NCBI GenBank assembly: GCA_959020715.1
Contig: CAUESV010000001.1
Coordinates: 310,001-374,000 of the forward strand
Source of the DNA: an uncultured Collinsella sp.
Lineage (GTDB): Bacteria; Actinomycetota; Coriobacteriia; Coriobacteriales; Coriobacteriaceae
Direction: 5' to 3'
Length of the DNA: 64,000 nucleotides
Part shown: positions 1 to 8,949 of the stretch, in pieces
Layout: every line of letters begins with the position of its first letter
Numbering within the stretch: position 1 is the first letter of the stretch
The notes under the pieces: generated by a model
What the model was told of the DNA's origin: nothing
The model's database searches: none
Seen by the model: the letters and a program-made list of their open reading frames with translations, nothing else
Translations under genes and position numbers: made by a program

Positions 1-1
1 C

Positions 2-607
2 ATTTCGCTCGACGGCATCGATGTGCGCGACATGACCCTTTCCGAGCTGCGCCGCCGCATCGGTTATATTCCGCAGCAGGGTCGTCTATTCTCGGGTACC
101 GTCGAGAGCAACCTCAAGTTTGCCGGCGACATGGTGAGCGATGATGACATGCACCAAGCAGCGCGCATCGCACAAGCCGAGGACTTTATCGCCGAGCGCG
201 AGGGCGGCTACGACTCCCCCATCAGCCAGGGAGGCTCCAATGTCTCGGGCGGTCAGCGCCAGCGCTTGGCCATCGCCCGCGCATTGGCCAAAAAGCCCGA
301 GGTCGTGGTGTTCGATGACTCGTTTAGCGCCCTCGACTACAAGACCGACGCGCGCCTGCGCGAGGAGCTGGCCAAAAACGTTACCGACGCCGCACTCGTG
401 GTCGTGGCCCAGCGCATCGCGACCATCATGCACGCCGACCAGATCATCGTGCTCGACGACGGCCACGTAGTGGGCACCGGCACGCACGAGGAGCTGCTGC
501 GCAGCTGCCCGGCGTACCTGGAGATCGCACAGTCGCAGCTTTCCGCCGAGGAGCTGGGGCTTACCCAAAAAGAAATTGCAGCCGTCATGGAAGGAGGCGA
601 GCGCTAA
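2..607 (+). CDS. ABC exporter subunit, ATPase end (5' partial)
   Basis: This is the C-terminal nucleotide-binding domain of an ABC exporter half-transporter; the membrane domain and Walker A lie upstream of the window. The frame is open from base 2. Visible motifs are the Q-loop (IPQQG), the ABC signature VSGGQRQR, Walker B VVVFD and the D-loop SALD. The residue after Walker B is Asp (FDDSFSALD), where an active exporter has the catalytic Glu, so this half probably carries the degenerate ATP site of a heterodimer. The stop overlaps the next ATG (TAATG at 605-609), which implies translational coupling with the downstream partner. The substrate cannot be told; drugs or lipids are typical for the family. 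Confidence 0.93.
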   Translation: MSLDGIDVRDMTLSELRRRIGYIPQQGRLFSGTVESNLKFAGDMVSDDDMHQAARIAQAEDFIAEREGGYDSPISQGGSNVSGGQRQRLAIARALAKKPEVVVFDDSFSALDYKTDARLREELAKNVTDAALVVVAQRIATIMHADQIIVLDDGHVVGTGTHEELLRSCPAYLEIAQSQLSAEELGLTQKEIAAVMEGGER

Positions 608-2463
608 TGGCAGACGAGACCAAGACTCAGATTCCCAAGCCCACCCGCCAGCGTGGTCCCATGGGCCGCATGGGTGGCATGCGCCGCGGCGAAAAGGCCA
701 AGGACTTTAAGGGCACCATGAGGCAGCTGCTCGGCTATATCGGCCAGCACAAGATTGCCGTGTTTGCCGCCGTCGCCTTTGCCGTGTGCTCGGTCATCTT
801 TAACATTGTGGGGCCCAAGGTGCTCGGTCAGGTTACCACCAAACTGTTCGGGGGCTTAGTTGCCAAGGTCAACGGCACCGGCGACGTTGACTTTGACTGG
901 ATCGCCAAGACGCTCGGCTTTTTGCTCTGCCTGTATCTGGCGAGCTCTGTCTGCAGCCTGGTCCAGGGCTGGCTCATGACCGGCGTCACGCAAAAGATCT
1001 GCTACCGCATGCGCAAGGAAATCGCCGCCAAGATTGCCGTCGTTCCGATGAGTTACTTCAACGGCCACAGCAAGGGCGACGTACTCAGTCGCATCACCAA
1101 CGACGTCGATACGCTCGGCCAGTCGCTCAACCAGAGCGTGACGCAGCTCATCACGTCTGTCACGCAGATTATCGGCGTGCTCGTCATGATGCTGTCGATC
1201 AGTCTGCCGCTCACCGGCGTCACCGTGCTCACGCTGCCGGCTGCCGCGATTATCCTGACCGTGATGATTCACTTCTCGCAGCCGTACTTCCGCGAGCAAC
1301 AGCAAGTCCTGGGCGCCGTCAACGGCATTATCGAGGAGGACTTTGCCGGCCAGAACGTTATTCAGGTGTTCGACCGCGCCGAGGCCTCAATCGAGGAGTT
1401 CGACCGTCAAAACGACCGCCTCTTTATTAGCGGCTGGCGCTCGCAGTTCCTGTCGGGCCTGATGATGCCGCTTATGAGTCTGGTGGGCAACATGGGCTAC
1501 GTGGGCGTCGTCGTGGTGGGTGCGCAGCTCGCGCTGACCGGCAATGCCACGCCCGGCGACATCCAGAGCTTTATCCAGTACGTTCGCAACTTTACGCAGC
1601 CGGTGCAGCAGCTGGGCAACGTGAGCAACACGATGCAGTCGATGGCCGCCGCCACCGAGCGCGTGTTTGAGTTCCTGGCCGCGCCCGAGGAGGAGCAGAA
1701 GGCCGACGCGCAGATTCCCGAGAAGCGCCCCGGCCACGTGGAGTTTGACCATGTCAAGTTTGGCTACACGCCTGACAAGACCATCATCCACAACTTTAGC
1801 TGCGAGGCGCAGCCTGGCCAGACCATCGCCATCGTCGGCCCCACCGGCGCCGGCAAGACCACGCTCATCAAGCTGCTGCAGCGCTTCTACGACGTTGACG
1901 GCGGTTCGCTGCGCGTCGAGGGCATCGACGTGCGAGACTGGGATCGTGCGGCACTGCGCGGCGAGTTTGCCATGGTGCTGCAGGATACCTGGCTGTTTAA
2001 CGGCACGATCCGCGAGAACATCCGCTACGGACGTCCCGATGCAAGCGATGCCGAGGTCGAAGCCGCCGCACGCGCAGCGCGCTGTGACCACTTTATCCAT
2101 ACGCTCGCCGGTGGCTACGACTTTATGATCAACGAGGAGGGCACCAATCTGTCACAGGGTCAGCGCCAGCTCGTGACCATCGCCCGTGCCATTTTGGCCG
2201 ACCGCCCGGCACTGATTCTGGACGAGGCGACTTCCAACGTCGATACCCGTACCGAGGAGCTCATTCAGCGCGCCATGGATGCGCTGATGCAGGGCCGCAC
2301 CAGCTTTGTCATCGCACACCGCCTGTCCACGATCCGCAACGCCGACGTGATCTTGGTGATTCGCGACGGCGACATCGTCGAGAAGGGCACGCACGACGAG
2401 TTGCTCGCCCAAGGTGGTTTCTACGCCGACCTGTACAATTCGCAGTTCGACGAGGCGGCGTAA
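607..2463 (+). CDS. ABC exporter half-transporter, membrane plus ATPase domains
   Basis: A 618-residue type I ABC exporter (MsbA/LmrA/BmrCD-like). A basic N-terminal tail of about 45 residues rich in Gly, Met and Arg is followed by six predicted membrane segments (about 50-345) and a nucleotide-binding domain with Walker A GPTGAGKTT, signature LSQGQRQ and Walker B ALILDEATS. The catalytic Glu is present, so this should be the hydrolysing half paired with the degenerate subunit encoded just upstream. The signature has Gln for the usual second Gly (LSQGQ), which is common in such heterodimers. It overlaps the upstream gene by one base and is followed by an intrinsic terminator, so the two form an operon end. 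Confidence 0.95.
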   Translation: MADETKTQIPKPTRQRGPMGRMGGMRRGEKAKDFKGTMRQLLGYIGQHKIAVFAAVAFAVCSVIFNIVGPKVLGQVTTKLFGGLVAKVNGTGDVDFDWIAKTLGFLLCLYLASSVCSLVQGWLMTGVTQKICYRMRKEIAAKIAVVPMSYFNGHSKGDVLSRITNDVDTLGQSLNQSVTQLITSVTQIIGVLVMMLSISLPLTGVTVLTLPAAAIILTVMIHFSQPYFREQQQVLGAVNGIIEEDFAGQNVIQVFDRAEASIEEFDRQNDRLFISGWRSQFLSGLMMPLMSLVGNMGYVGVVVVGAQLALTGNATPGDIQSFIQYVRNFTQPVQQLGNVSNTMQSMAAATERVFEFLAAPEEEQKADAQIPEKRPGHVEFDHVKFGYTPDKTIIHNFSCEAQPGQTIAIVGPTGAGKTTLIKLLQRFYDVDGGSLRVEGIDVRDWDRAALRGEFAMVLQDTWLFNGTIRENIRYGRPDASDAEVEAAARAARCDHFIHTLAGGYDFMINEEGTNLSQGQRQLVTIARAILADRPALILDEATSNVDTRTEELIQRAMDALMQGRTSFVIAHRLSTIRNADVILVIRDGDIVEKGTHDELLAQGGFYADLYNSQFDEAA

Positions 2464-2493
2464 AAACCGGCGGCAAACAACCGCAATGCCAAG

Positions 2494-2529
2494 AAAACGG
2501 GGCGCAGGACAACCTGCGCCCCGTTTTTG
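2494..2529 (+). terminator. intrinsic terminator after ABC exporter operon
   Basis: A perfect 15-bp stem (2494-2508 with 2513-2527, core ACGGGGCGCAGG) with a 4-base loop runs into TTTTTG. It sits 30 bases after the exporter stop codon. The stem also has an A-run on its left, so it could act on the other strand too. Confidence 0.9.
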
Positions 2530-2587
2530 TTTTGCGGCCCTCGAACCGCCTCCCTTGGGACCTGATTGACAGCCCCTTCGAGGCCCC

Positions 2588-2818
2588 GTGGGCAAAAAAT
2601 GGCAAATATGAGTACTGATACCTTTTTAGTAACAGCAAAAACAGCCCCAAATGCCGTTTTCACAGCTTACACGCGTCCCTAAATTGATCAAACAGCCCTA
2701 TAGCGAACTTATATGTGTTTGCGTTAATGAACATATTTTGCTGTTATGTCTATTATTTTGCGAAGACAATATGATACTAAGATAGCAACCGTACTCATAT
2801 TTGGCATTTTTTGCCCAC
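2588..2818. repeat. long inverted repeat, 28-bp arms around 175 bp
   Basis: Arms 2588-2615 and 2791-2818 are complementary at 27 of 28 positions (GTGGGCAAAAAATGGC at the left outer end). They enclose about 175 bases of AT-richer DNA with no convincing gene. The 2464-3043 gap between the exporter and the DAHP synthase holds this element, the terminator and a second short repeat, and otherwise nothing I recognise. The architecture resembles the inverted repeats at 10021-10141 and 29222-29375. Confidence 0.75.
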
Positions 2819-2891
2819 AGGGTATTTCCTGGGGAACCGACAACAGCCTTAGGGTCCCGCGCGGCGCCGCTCCCTCCCGGCATCCGCCGAC

Positions 2892-2946
2892 GTTTCCCCA
2901 GATAAAACCTGCCAAAATAAACCTGTCCCTTTTTGGCAGGTTTTGG
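2892..2946 (-). repeat. dispersed intergenic repeat, copy 1
   Basis: The stretch containing CCAGATAAAACCTGCCAAAA and CCTGTCCCTTTTTGG recurs in reverse complement at 9917-9976, with about 38 bases identical and the flanking CGACGTTT also shared. It contains a small CCTGCCAAAA/TTTTGGCAGG dyad. It lies about 100 bases upstream of the DAHP synthase gene. Confidence 0.7.
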
Positions 2947-3043
2947 GGTGACGAGGGCTTGCACTTTAGCGTGCGACAGCGGATAATGCCGAGCATTCAA
3001 GAATTCGCCAATTGTTGCCGTTAATTGATAAAGGAGGCCCCGT

Positions 3044-4075
3044 ATGGCCATGGAATTCAAGCGCAGGTTGCCCATCCCCATGGAGATCCGCGAGGAAATG
3101 CCGCTTTCTGCCGAGCTTACCGCCAAAAAGCAGGCATTTGACGCCGAGGTCGCCAAAGTCTTTACCGGCGAGGACGCACGTAAGGTGCTCATCATCGGCC
3201 CATGCTCTGCCGACCGCGAGGATTCGGTGCTTGAGTACATGAACCGACTGGCCAAGACCGCCGAGGAGGTCAAGGACAAGCTCATCATCATTCCGCGCGT
3301 CTACACCAACAAGCCGCGCACCAAGGGCACTGGCTACAAGGGCCTGCTGCACAACCCCGACCCCGAGGCGCCCGATGACCTGCTCGAAGGCGTTAAGGCC
3401 ATCCGCCACATGCACCTGCGCGTTATTGAGAAAACGGGTTTCTTTACCGCCGACGAGATGCTCTATCCGTCCAACTACCAGTACCTCGTCGACCTGCTGA
3501 GCTACGTCGCCGTGGGCGCACGCTCGGTCGAGAACCAGGAGCATCGCCTGGTGTCGAGCGGCATTTCGGTACCCGTCGGCATGAAGAATCCCACTGCCGG
3601 CTCTACCACCGTTATGCTCAACTCCATTTACGCCGCGCAGGCGCACCAGAGCTTCATCTTCCGCAACTGGGAGGTCGAGTGCGACGGCAATCCGCTCGCA
3701 CACGCCGTCATGCGTGGCTACATCGGTCTCGATGGGCGCACCTACCCTAACTACCACTACGAGCACCTGGAGCGCCTGGCCGAGCGCTATACCGAGCATG
3801 CCGGCTACGCCAATCCGGCAGCGGTCATCGACTGCAACCACGACAACTCGGGCAAGCGTCCGCTGGAGCAGTATCGCATTTGCAAGGAGGTGCTCGACAG
3901 CTGCCGCCGCAACGAGTCCATCTCCAAGCTGGTCAAGGGCTTTATGATCGAGTCCTACCTGGAGGACGGCAACCAGCCGGTCGACGGCGGTGTCTTTGGC
4001 AAGTCGATCACCGACCCGTGCCTGGGCTGGGAAAAGACCGACTACCTCATCCACGAGATCGCGGAACGTATTTAG
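3044..4075 (+). CDS. 3-deoxy-7-phosphoheptulonate (DAHP) synthase, class I
   Basis: Condenses phosphoenolpyruvate and erythrose 4-phosphate, the first step of the shikimate pathway. The 343-residue length fits the AroF/G/H family. Recognisable motifs in order are GPCSADRED (PEP phosphate site, about residue 52), KPRTKGTGYKGL, GARSVENQEHR, the metal-site DCNHDNSGK near 268, and ITDPCLGWEKT at the C-terminus. Several of these differ from the E. coli consensus (for example VENQ for TESQ), as in the low-GC and actinobacterial branch of class I enzymes. The start has an ideal AAAGGAGG eight bases before ATG. It stands alone; I see no T-box or trp-type leader upstream. Confidence 0.93.
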   Translation: MAMEFKRRLPIPMEIREEMPLSAELTAKKQAFDAEVAKVFTGEDARKVLIIGPCSADREDSVLEYMNRLAKTAEEVKDKLIIIPRVYTNKPRTKGTGYKGLLHNPDPEAPDDLLEGVKAIRHMHLRVIEKTGFFTADEMLYPSNYQYLVDLLSYVAVGARSVENQEHRLVSSGISVPVGMKNPTAGSTTVMLNSIYAAQAHQSFIFRNWEVECDGNPLAHAVMRGYIGLDGRTYPNYHYEHLERLAERYTEHAGYANPAAVIDCNHDNSGKRPLEQYRICKEVLDSCRRNESISKLVKGFMIESYLEDGNQPVDGGVFGKSITDPCLGWEKTDYLIHEIAERI

Positions 4076-4224
4076 TTACGCGGTTTTACCAAACCGCGTA
4101 ACTGCTCGACGCTGCAAACCCGCCAGAACGGCAATCTGCCTTTCGGCTTCGACGGCATGACCAAAAGGTCAATGCCGCCTCGCTTCAAGGCACCTTGCTC
4201 GCTCTGGCGGGTTTTCGCTGACGT
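4074..4224 (+). repeat. 150-bp fold-back element, copy 1 (inverted copy at 24371-24518)
   Basis: Starts at the DAHP synthase stop codon with a perfect hairpin (GTTACGCGGTTTTACCAAAC onward), then a larger fold-back whose arms are AACCCGCCAGA and TCTGGCGGGTT, with an inner GGCATGACC/GGTCAATGCC stem. The same block occurs in reverse orientation directly after lacC at 24371-24518. Both copies abut a gene 3' end in the same transcriptional sense, so a terminator or 3'-end role is likely. Confidence 0.8.
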
Positions 4225-4286
4225 TTTTCGACCTGCATCGTTGCCAGGGTTGGCACCAATGACTAATGCGATAACTAGCTACGTCG

Positions 4287-4423
4287 GTCCGCTTGACCGG
4301 CTGGGTTTCTGAGGTGCCCCAGGTCGCCGCGAAAGAGGAGCGAAGCGTACTTTGGTACGCGAGCGACGGTTTGAGCGGCGAGATGGGGTGCCTCGGAAAG
4401 CCAGACGATTAAGCGGACGGTTC
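4287..4423. repeat. fold-back element with GCGTAC/GTACGC centre, copy 1
   Basis: A long imperfect hairpin centred on GCGTACTTTGGTACGC near 4346-4361. Outer arms GAGGTGCCCCA (from 4311) and TGGGGTGCCTC (to 4394) pair, and pairing continues through CTGGGTTTC/GAAAGCCAG and GTCCGCTT/AAGCGGAC. The right arm contains the aguA stop codon at 4409-4411, so the hairpin includes the gene's 3' end. The core is nearly identical to 26623-26723 and related to 5886-5999. Confidence 0.8.
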
Positions 4424-5614
4424 CTGCTGCGTAATGCAGTGGATATTGCCGCCGCCAAAGACGACCTGCTCGGACTGAACGCCGACGCACTTGTAGACGC
4501 CCTCGCCCCAGACCTCGTCGTAAATCTTCTGGAGCGTGTCAACGGCCAGCTGGTCGTTCTCGTCGCCGTACTGCGGGACAATAACGCCGTGGTTGGTGAC
4601 CAGGTAGTTCATGTAGGAGGCGATCAGCGGCTCGTCGGGAACGCGCGGCTCGGCGTTCTCGTCGGCGTCGATGGTGTCGCAGGAAGCCTGGTCCATGAAC
4701 AGCGGGTTGACGGGCATGCAGAGCTTGTAGACCTTCATCTTGCGGCCCTTGGCGTCAACGGCGTTGGAGAGGGTCTCGTAGGCAGCGTGGCACTGCTCGT
4801 AGAACGGATACTCGGGATCGTCGGTCCAGATGCAGGCCATGACGCCCGGGGCGATGAACGTGGCGACGTCATCGATGTGGCCGTTGGTCTCCTCGGGGTC
4901 GATGCCCTCCTTGACCCAGATGACCTTCTCGACACCCAGGTAATCCTTGAGGTGCTCGTCCATATAGGCGCGAAGCTCCTCGCTCCAGGGCTCAAACTTC
5001 TTGTGGAACTTGGGCCAGATGGACTCGGTATTCTCTTCCTCCTCCAGGACCGCAGAGCAGGTGCGGCCCGGGGAAAGCAGGCACTGGTCGGTCACGACCA
5101 CGGTACCTTCGCCGTCGACGGTGATGGAACCGCCCTCGAGAATCATGTCATCGGGACGATAACGACGGCAGCCGGAAAGCTCAGCTATCTTAAGGGCGAT
5201 CTGCTCGTCCTTGTCCCACGGGAAATAGAGGCCGTCGACGAGGCCGCCGTAGGCGTTGAAGTGCCAGTGGTTGGCGCGCTTATCGCCCTTGCCATTGATA
5301 ACAAAAGTGGCAGCGGTGTCGCGGAACCAAGCGTCGTCGGTGGTCATCTCGATAACGGTGACGTTCTCGTCTTCCTCAAAGGCGGCCTTGCAGTTGGCGT
5401 AGTCGGCCTGGTTGGCGCACATGGTGACCGGGGTGAACTCGGCGATGGCGCGAGCGATGGCGGCATACTGCTTCTGAGCCGGCTTGGCACCATGGGCCCA
5501 GGTATCGGTGCGATGGGGCCAGCCCATCCACACGCGATCCTGTGGGGCGAACTCAGCAGGCATAAAGAAGCCATCGGCCTTAGGGGTGGACTCGGACTCG
5601 GTGATCGTACGCAT
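4409..5614 (-). CDS. aguA: agmatine deiminase
   Basis: Converts agmatine to N-carbamoylputrescine and ammonia. The 401-residue protein shows the guanidine-modifying enzyme fold: WMGWPHR near the N-terminus, RDTAATFV, LEGGSITVDGEG, the catalytic-His region NGHIDD and the catalytic Cys in GGGNIHCITQQEP at the C-terminus. I start it at the ATG at 5614, which has GGAGGAAATCTT before it; the frame is open further upstream but without a ribosome site. It is the last of three genes (putrescine carbamoyltransferase, antiporter, deiminase) reading the same way, separated from the antiporter by a 368-base structured spacer, so it may be separately controlled. Confidence 0.96.
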   Translation of the reverse strand: MRTITESESTPKADGFFMPAEFAPQDRVWMGWPHRTDTWAHGAKPAQKQYAAIARAIAEFTPVTMCANQADYANCKAAFEEDENVTVIEMTTDDAWFRDTAATFVINGKGDKRANHWHFNAYGGLVDGLYFPWDKDEQIALKIAELSGCRRYRPDDMILEGGSITVDGEGTVVVTDQCLLSPGRTCSAVLEEEENTESIWPKFHKKFEPWSEELRAYMDEHLKDYLGVEKVIWVKEGIDPEETNGHIDDVATFIAPGVMACIWTDDPEYPFYEQCHAAYETLSNAVDAKGRKMKVYKLCMPVNPLFMDQASCDTIDADENAEPRVPDEPLIASYMNYLVTNHGVIVPQYGDENDQLAVDTLQKIYDEVWGEGVYKCVGVQSEQVVFGGGNIHCITQQEPSA

Positions 5615-5643
5615 AAGATTTCCTCCAAATCGAACGATCGCTT

Positions 5644-5770
5644 GCTGCGGGCGGGTTACCCGCAGCCTAAAACCAAGAGATGGTAGGCGCCCGTTCCCCG
5701 GCAAAGGTCGGGGCGCCTGGCACCGGTTTTCACGGATGTCGCACCGGCAAGCGACGACGTAACCCGGTGC
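5644..5770 (-). promoter_or_regulatory. structured 5' leader of aguA (three hairpins)
   Basis: Between the antiporter and aguA, the strand read into aguA can form three successive stems: GCACCGG/CCGGTGC (5741-5747 with 5764-5770), AGGCGCCC/GGGCGCCT (5685-5692 with 5711-5718) and GCTGCGGG/CCCGCAGC (5644-5651 with 5659-5666), the last ending 30 bases before the start codon. No riboswitch class that I recognise matches. It could be an attenuator, an RNA-stability element or an unrecognised sensor. Confidence 0.45.
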
Positions 5771-5885
5771 GCGGAGACAAAACGCACGAAGGATACGGAA
5801 GAGAGATTGGGGCGGGCGGTGGTTACCGGAGCAATAGCTCACACCCACCCCAGAGAAAGGTTAGCAAACCTGTTGCTTGGGCACG

Positions 5886-5999
5886 CCTCCGAAGAGGCTA
5901 GAGTGTCCCGAGTCGGGAGCGACAAGCCCGACGAAGCGTACGTTGGTACGCGAGGAAGGTTGGAGCCCCGAATCCGGGTGCTCTAGTCCTCCTCGGACT
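5886..5999. repeat. fold-back element with GCGTAC/GTACGC centre, copy 2
   Basis: Diverged relative of 4287-4423. The centre GAAGCGTACGTTGGTACGC is shared, and arms TCCGAAGAGGCTAGAG and CTCTAGTCCTCCTCGGA pair with few mismatches. The right arm contains the antiporter stop codon at 5983-5985, again placing the gene's end inside the stem. Confidence 0.65.
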
Positions 6000-7413
6000 C
6001 CTCAGCGAGGCGCTGAGCAGCCAGCTCGGGAGTGAGACCCTTGTACTCGGTCTCGCGGCCCTTAGCACTGACGACGCGGACAACCTCGCCAATAAGCAAG
6101 AGCACGATGAAGATGACGATCATCGGGACCTTATCGCCAATTTTGGCGGCGGAGAACGGAATCAAAGTCGCGATGATGGCCAGGACTAGCTCGATGCAGG
6201 GAATAGCCAGCATGACCTTCATCATGGCGCCCTTAAACGGGAACGTAAAGATACGCTCACGGTTGGGGTCGTTCTTACGAAGGTTGAGGAATGCCGGGAA
6301 CATCGGGATGTAGGTCAGCAGCAGGAAGACAACGGAGGTACCGAAGAGCATCCAGAAGACACCGTTGGAGATGGCGTCGATGGGAACCAGCTGCAGGCAC
6401 AACACCAGGGAGGCAACGATGGCGTTGACCAGGTTGGCGCCGTTGGGCATGTCGTCATCCGAGATCATCGAGGCGAAGACCTTGGGCATGTTGCCATGCT
6501 CGGCAGCATAGCGAGCAACGGAGTTGACGCCGAAGGACCAGGCAGCCATGTTGGCGAACAGCGTGATCAGGAAGGCGATGCAGATGACCTTAAAGATCAT
6601 GGAATCGCCCATAATAGTCTGGACAGCGTAAATCATGCCGTAGTCGGGATCGATGGAATCGGCCGGCACAGCAGCGCCGATGCCAAAGCCAGCGAACAGG
6701 TAGATCACAGCGATGGACAGGCCACCGACGATGATAGCCTTGGGGATATCGCGAGCGGGATCGGCCATGTCGTCGGTCATGGTGCAGATGACCTCGAAGC
6801 CCATGAAGTTAAAGATGATGATCGACAGGTAACCGAGAGCGTTGGTGTTGGTGAGCTCGGGCAGGAAGGTGGCAGCGGACATGTCGTTCGCAAAACCGTT
6901 CTCCATGGCATACCAAATGCCCAGAGCGCCAACGATAACCGCGACGGCGACCTTGATGATGGCGCCACCGTTAAGGACCCACTCGGAGTCGGACGCCTTG
7001 GAGCGGCCCATGAGGTAGACGATCCACACAAAGGCAAGATCGATACCCATCTTGGCGATCAAGTTGAACTCGACGCCAAAGACCATGCCCAAAATGTCGG
7101 GGAACATGGTAGCCAGCGAGGCAATCCACAGCGGGTAGTTAACCCAGTAGTAGTACGAAATGCGGGCGCCCCATTTGTCGCCCAGGCCATCGCGTACCCA
7201 GTCGTAAATGCCGCCCTCGCCGTCATAGGTAGTACCGAGCTCGGCAACAACCATGCCATAAGGGAGCAGGAAGGTCAGGATCAGGAAGATCCACCAGAAG
7301 AACTGCTGGTTGCCAATGGCAGCAGCAGGAGCGGCGGCCTCGCAAACGAAGACGACGCAGATGATGGTCGAGATGACCGTCAAGAAGGAAAGCTTTTTCT
7401 TTCCGTCGCTCAT
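5983..7413 (-). CDS. aguD: APC-family agmatine:putrescine antiporter
   Basis: A 476-residue amino acid/polyamine antiporter with about twelve membrane segments. It opens with a short cytoplasmic tail and a first helix containing CEAAAPAAAIG, in place of the more usual GIG motif. It also shows GTTYDGEGGIYDWVRDGLG, typical of the glutamate/GABA- and agmatine-type antiporters. The C-terminal tail is acidic (EESEED). Its position between aguA and the putrescine carbamoyltransferase supports exchange of external agmatine for internal putrescine. Start ATG at 7413 with GGAGCTC before it. Confidence 0.88.
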   Translation of the reverse strand: MSDGKKKLSFLTVISTIICVVFVCEAAAPAAAIGNQQFFWWIFLILTFLLPYGMVVAELGTTYDGEGGIYDWVRDGLGDKWGARISYYYWVNYPLWIASLATMFPDILGMVFGVEFNLIAKMGIDLAFVWIVYLMGRSKASDSEWVLNGGAIIKVAVAVIVGALGIWYAMENGFANDMSAATFLPELTNTNALGYLSIIIFNFMGFEVICTMTDDMADPARDIPKAIIVGGLSIAVIYLFAGFGIGAAVPADSIDPDYGMIYAVQTIMGDSMIFKVICIAFLITLFANMAAWSFGVNSVARYAAEHGNMPKVFASMISDDDMPNGANLVNAIVASLVLCLQLVPIDAISNGVFWMLFGTSVVFLLLTYIPMFPAFLNLRKNDPNRERIFTFPFKGAMMKVMLAIPCIELVLAIIATLIPFSAAKIGDKVPMIVIFIVLLLIGEVVRVVSAKGRETEYKGLTPELAAQRLAEESEED

Positions 7414-7545
7414 GATGAGCTCCTTCGCTCAGTCTTGGACAAATCGAGGCCCTTAAGATATTAAGGCAATTGCCGGGCCTCGGTGAGCGGGCGACAGGAG
7501 ACGAGCATCCGCCGCCCGCAAACGTGCGTTTAGCAGGCTTAAGGC

Positions 7546-8619
7546 TTAGAGCTGCTCGAGAGCCTCGAGAGCGGCGTGGAGCTCAGCCTTGGCGGAGTAC
7601 TCGACACCCTCGTCGTTGAGCGGGGTGCGCTTGCCCAGGGCGGCAAGGAGAGCGCGGATGGAGTGCTTGCGGTTCTCGGCCTCGACCCAGCACAGGGAGC
7701 GCTCGGGGTCGTCCATGACCTCGTCGACGACTTCCTCATTGCGGGTGGCCGGCAGGCAGTGCATGAACTTGGAGCCTGCGCCGGCGAAATTCATCATGTC
7801 CATGGTGACCTGATACTTGGGATAGAACACGTCCATGTAGTTCTCGCCCGAGACCTCCTCGTCGTACAGGCCATACCACACGTCGGTGTAGATGAAGTCG
7901 GCGCCCTTGATGCACTCGATGTCGTCGGAGATGACGATGGAGCCGCCGGAGACCTTGCAGTTCTCCTCGGCGATGGCCATCATCTGCTTGCCGAACTCGG
8001 CGCGCTCCTCAACGGTGCCAACGTGCAGGCCGCCGTCGGGGACCTGGTGGCCCTTGGGTCCAAACTGGACAAACTTCATGCCGACCTTGGAGGCGATGAA
8101 CATGAGGGAGACGCAGACTTGGGTGGCGTCGCCGATGAAGGCCAGGGTGCAGTCCTCGATCTTCTTGCCCTCGGGGAGGTTCTCGAGCATGGTCATGAGG
8201 TCGCCCATCTCCTGCGTGGGATGGTTGAACTCGGACATGCCGTTGATGACGGGCACAGCGGAGCCCTCGGCGAGGCCGACGACGTCCTTGTGACGGTCAA
8301 CGCGAGCCATCATGATGTCGAGCAGCGAGCCCATAACGCGAGCGGTGTCGCCCAGGGACTCGTGGCCGCCGAGCTGGATGGTGCCCGGGCCATAGAACTG
8401 AGCATGGCCGCCGAGGTCGGTCATAGCGGTCTCGAAGGAAAGACGGGTGCGGGTGGAGACCTGCTGGAAGATCATGCCAAGGCTCTGGTTGCGGAGCAGG
8501 TGCGGATAATAACCGTCAACCTTGATGGCCTTCTTCATTGCCAGACCAAGATCCTCGATGGCCATGATCTGCTCTTTGGTGAAGTCGTTGGTGTCGATGA
8601 AATCCTTAGGCAGTGCCAT
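7546..8619 (-). CDS. ptcA: putrescine carbamoyltransferase
   Basis: Phosphorolyses N-carbamoylputrescine to putrescine and carbamoyl phosphate. At 357 residues it belongs to the ornithine/putrescine transcarbamylase family: carbamoyl-phosphate site STRTRLSFE (about 55), [26 protein letters not shown] and [12 protein letters not shown] near 275. The [13 protein letters not shown] segment is the putrescine-type version rather than that of ornithine enzymes. I start at the ATG at 8619 (AAAGGAAATCGAC upstream) rather than the in-frame upstream codons. It is the first gene of the agmatine cluster. A carbamate kinase gene, normally in such clusters, is not in the window. Confidence 0.93.
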   Translation of the reverse strand: MALPKDFIDTNDFTKEQIMAIEDLGLAMKKAIKVDGYYPHLLRNQSLGMIFQQVSTRTRLSFETAMTDLGGHAQFYGPGTIQLGGHESLGDTARVMGSLLDIMMARVDRHKDVVGLAEGSAVPVINGMSEFNHPTQEMGDLMTMLENLPEGKKIEDCTLAFIGDATQVCVSLMFIASKVGMKFVQFGPKGHQVPDGGLHVGTVEERAEFGKQMMAIAEENCKVSGGSIVISDDIECIKGADFIYTDVWYGLYDEEVSGENYMDVFYPKYQVTMDMMNFAGAGSKFMHCLPATRNEEVVDEVMDDPERSLCWVEAENRKHSIRALLAALGKRTPLNDEGVEYSAKAELHAALEALEQL

Positions 8620-8880
8620 GTCGATTTCCTTTCCGCCGGTCTTGCCGACTATTACTATGAGGCGCTCGTACATCACACCTCGTGTTGACAAGACCATCAT
8701 TCATCCATATGTAACTATTGCCTAGTTTATTCGAGATTAAAGACCGTTCACGGAGTTACACCTTCTCTAATCCAATATAAACCCGCAGGTAGCGGACTTA
8801 CAGGGGGTTTACCGTCTGGAACCGCGAACGGTATACGGCTATTCTGTATCTCGGCGCCTAATCCGCAATGGAACGAAGGG

Positions 8881-8910
8881 TTGAGACGTCTATATCCCAC
8901 AAGGTATACA
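8881..8910 (+). promoter_or_regulatory. predicted sigma70-type promoter for the LuxR gene
   Basis: TTGAGA at 8881-8886 and TATACA at 8905-8910 are separated by 18 bases and lie about 40 bases upstream of the start codon at 8950. A second TTGACA is near 8686, but it is far from either gene start. The 330-base divergent region 8620-8949 holds these elements and no gene. Confidence 0.45.
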
Positions 8911-8949
8911 GGGCTCGGCCATAGGTAAAATGAGATGGGACGGTGACAG

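Noticed and set aside
856..2100. Long minus-strand open frames opposite the ABC exporter
   Set aside because: They mirror the GC-rich third positions of the real plus-strand genes; no ribosome sites, and the plus-strand frames have clear family motifs.
3028..3043. Possible T-box or trp-type leader before the DAHP synthase
   Set aside because: No T-box sequence, specifier loop or Trp/Tyr/Phe-rich leader peptide could be found in 2464-3043.
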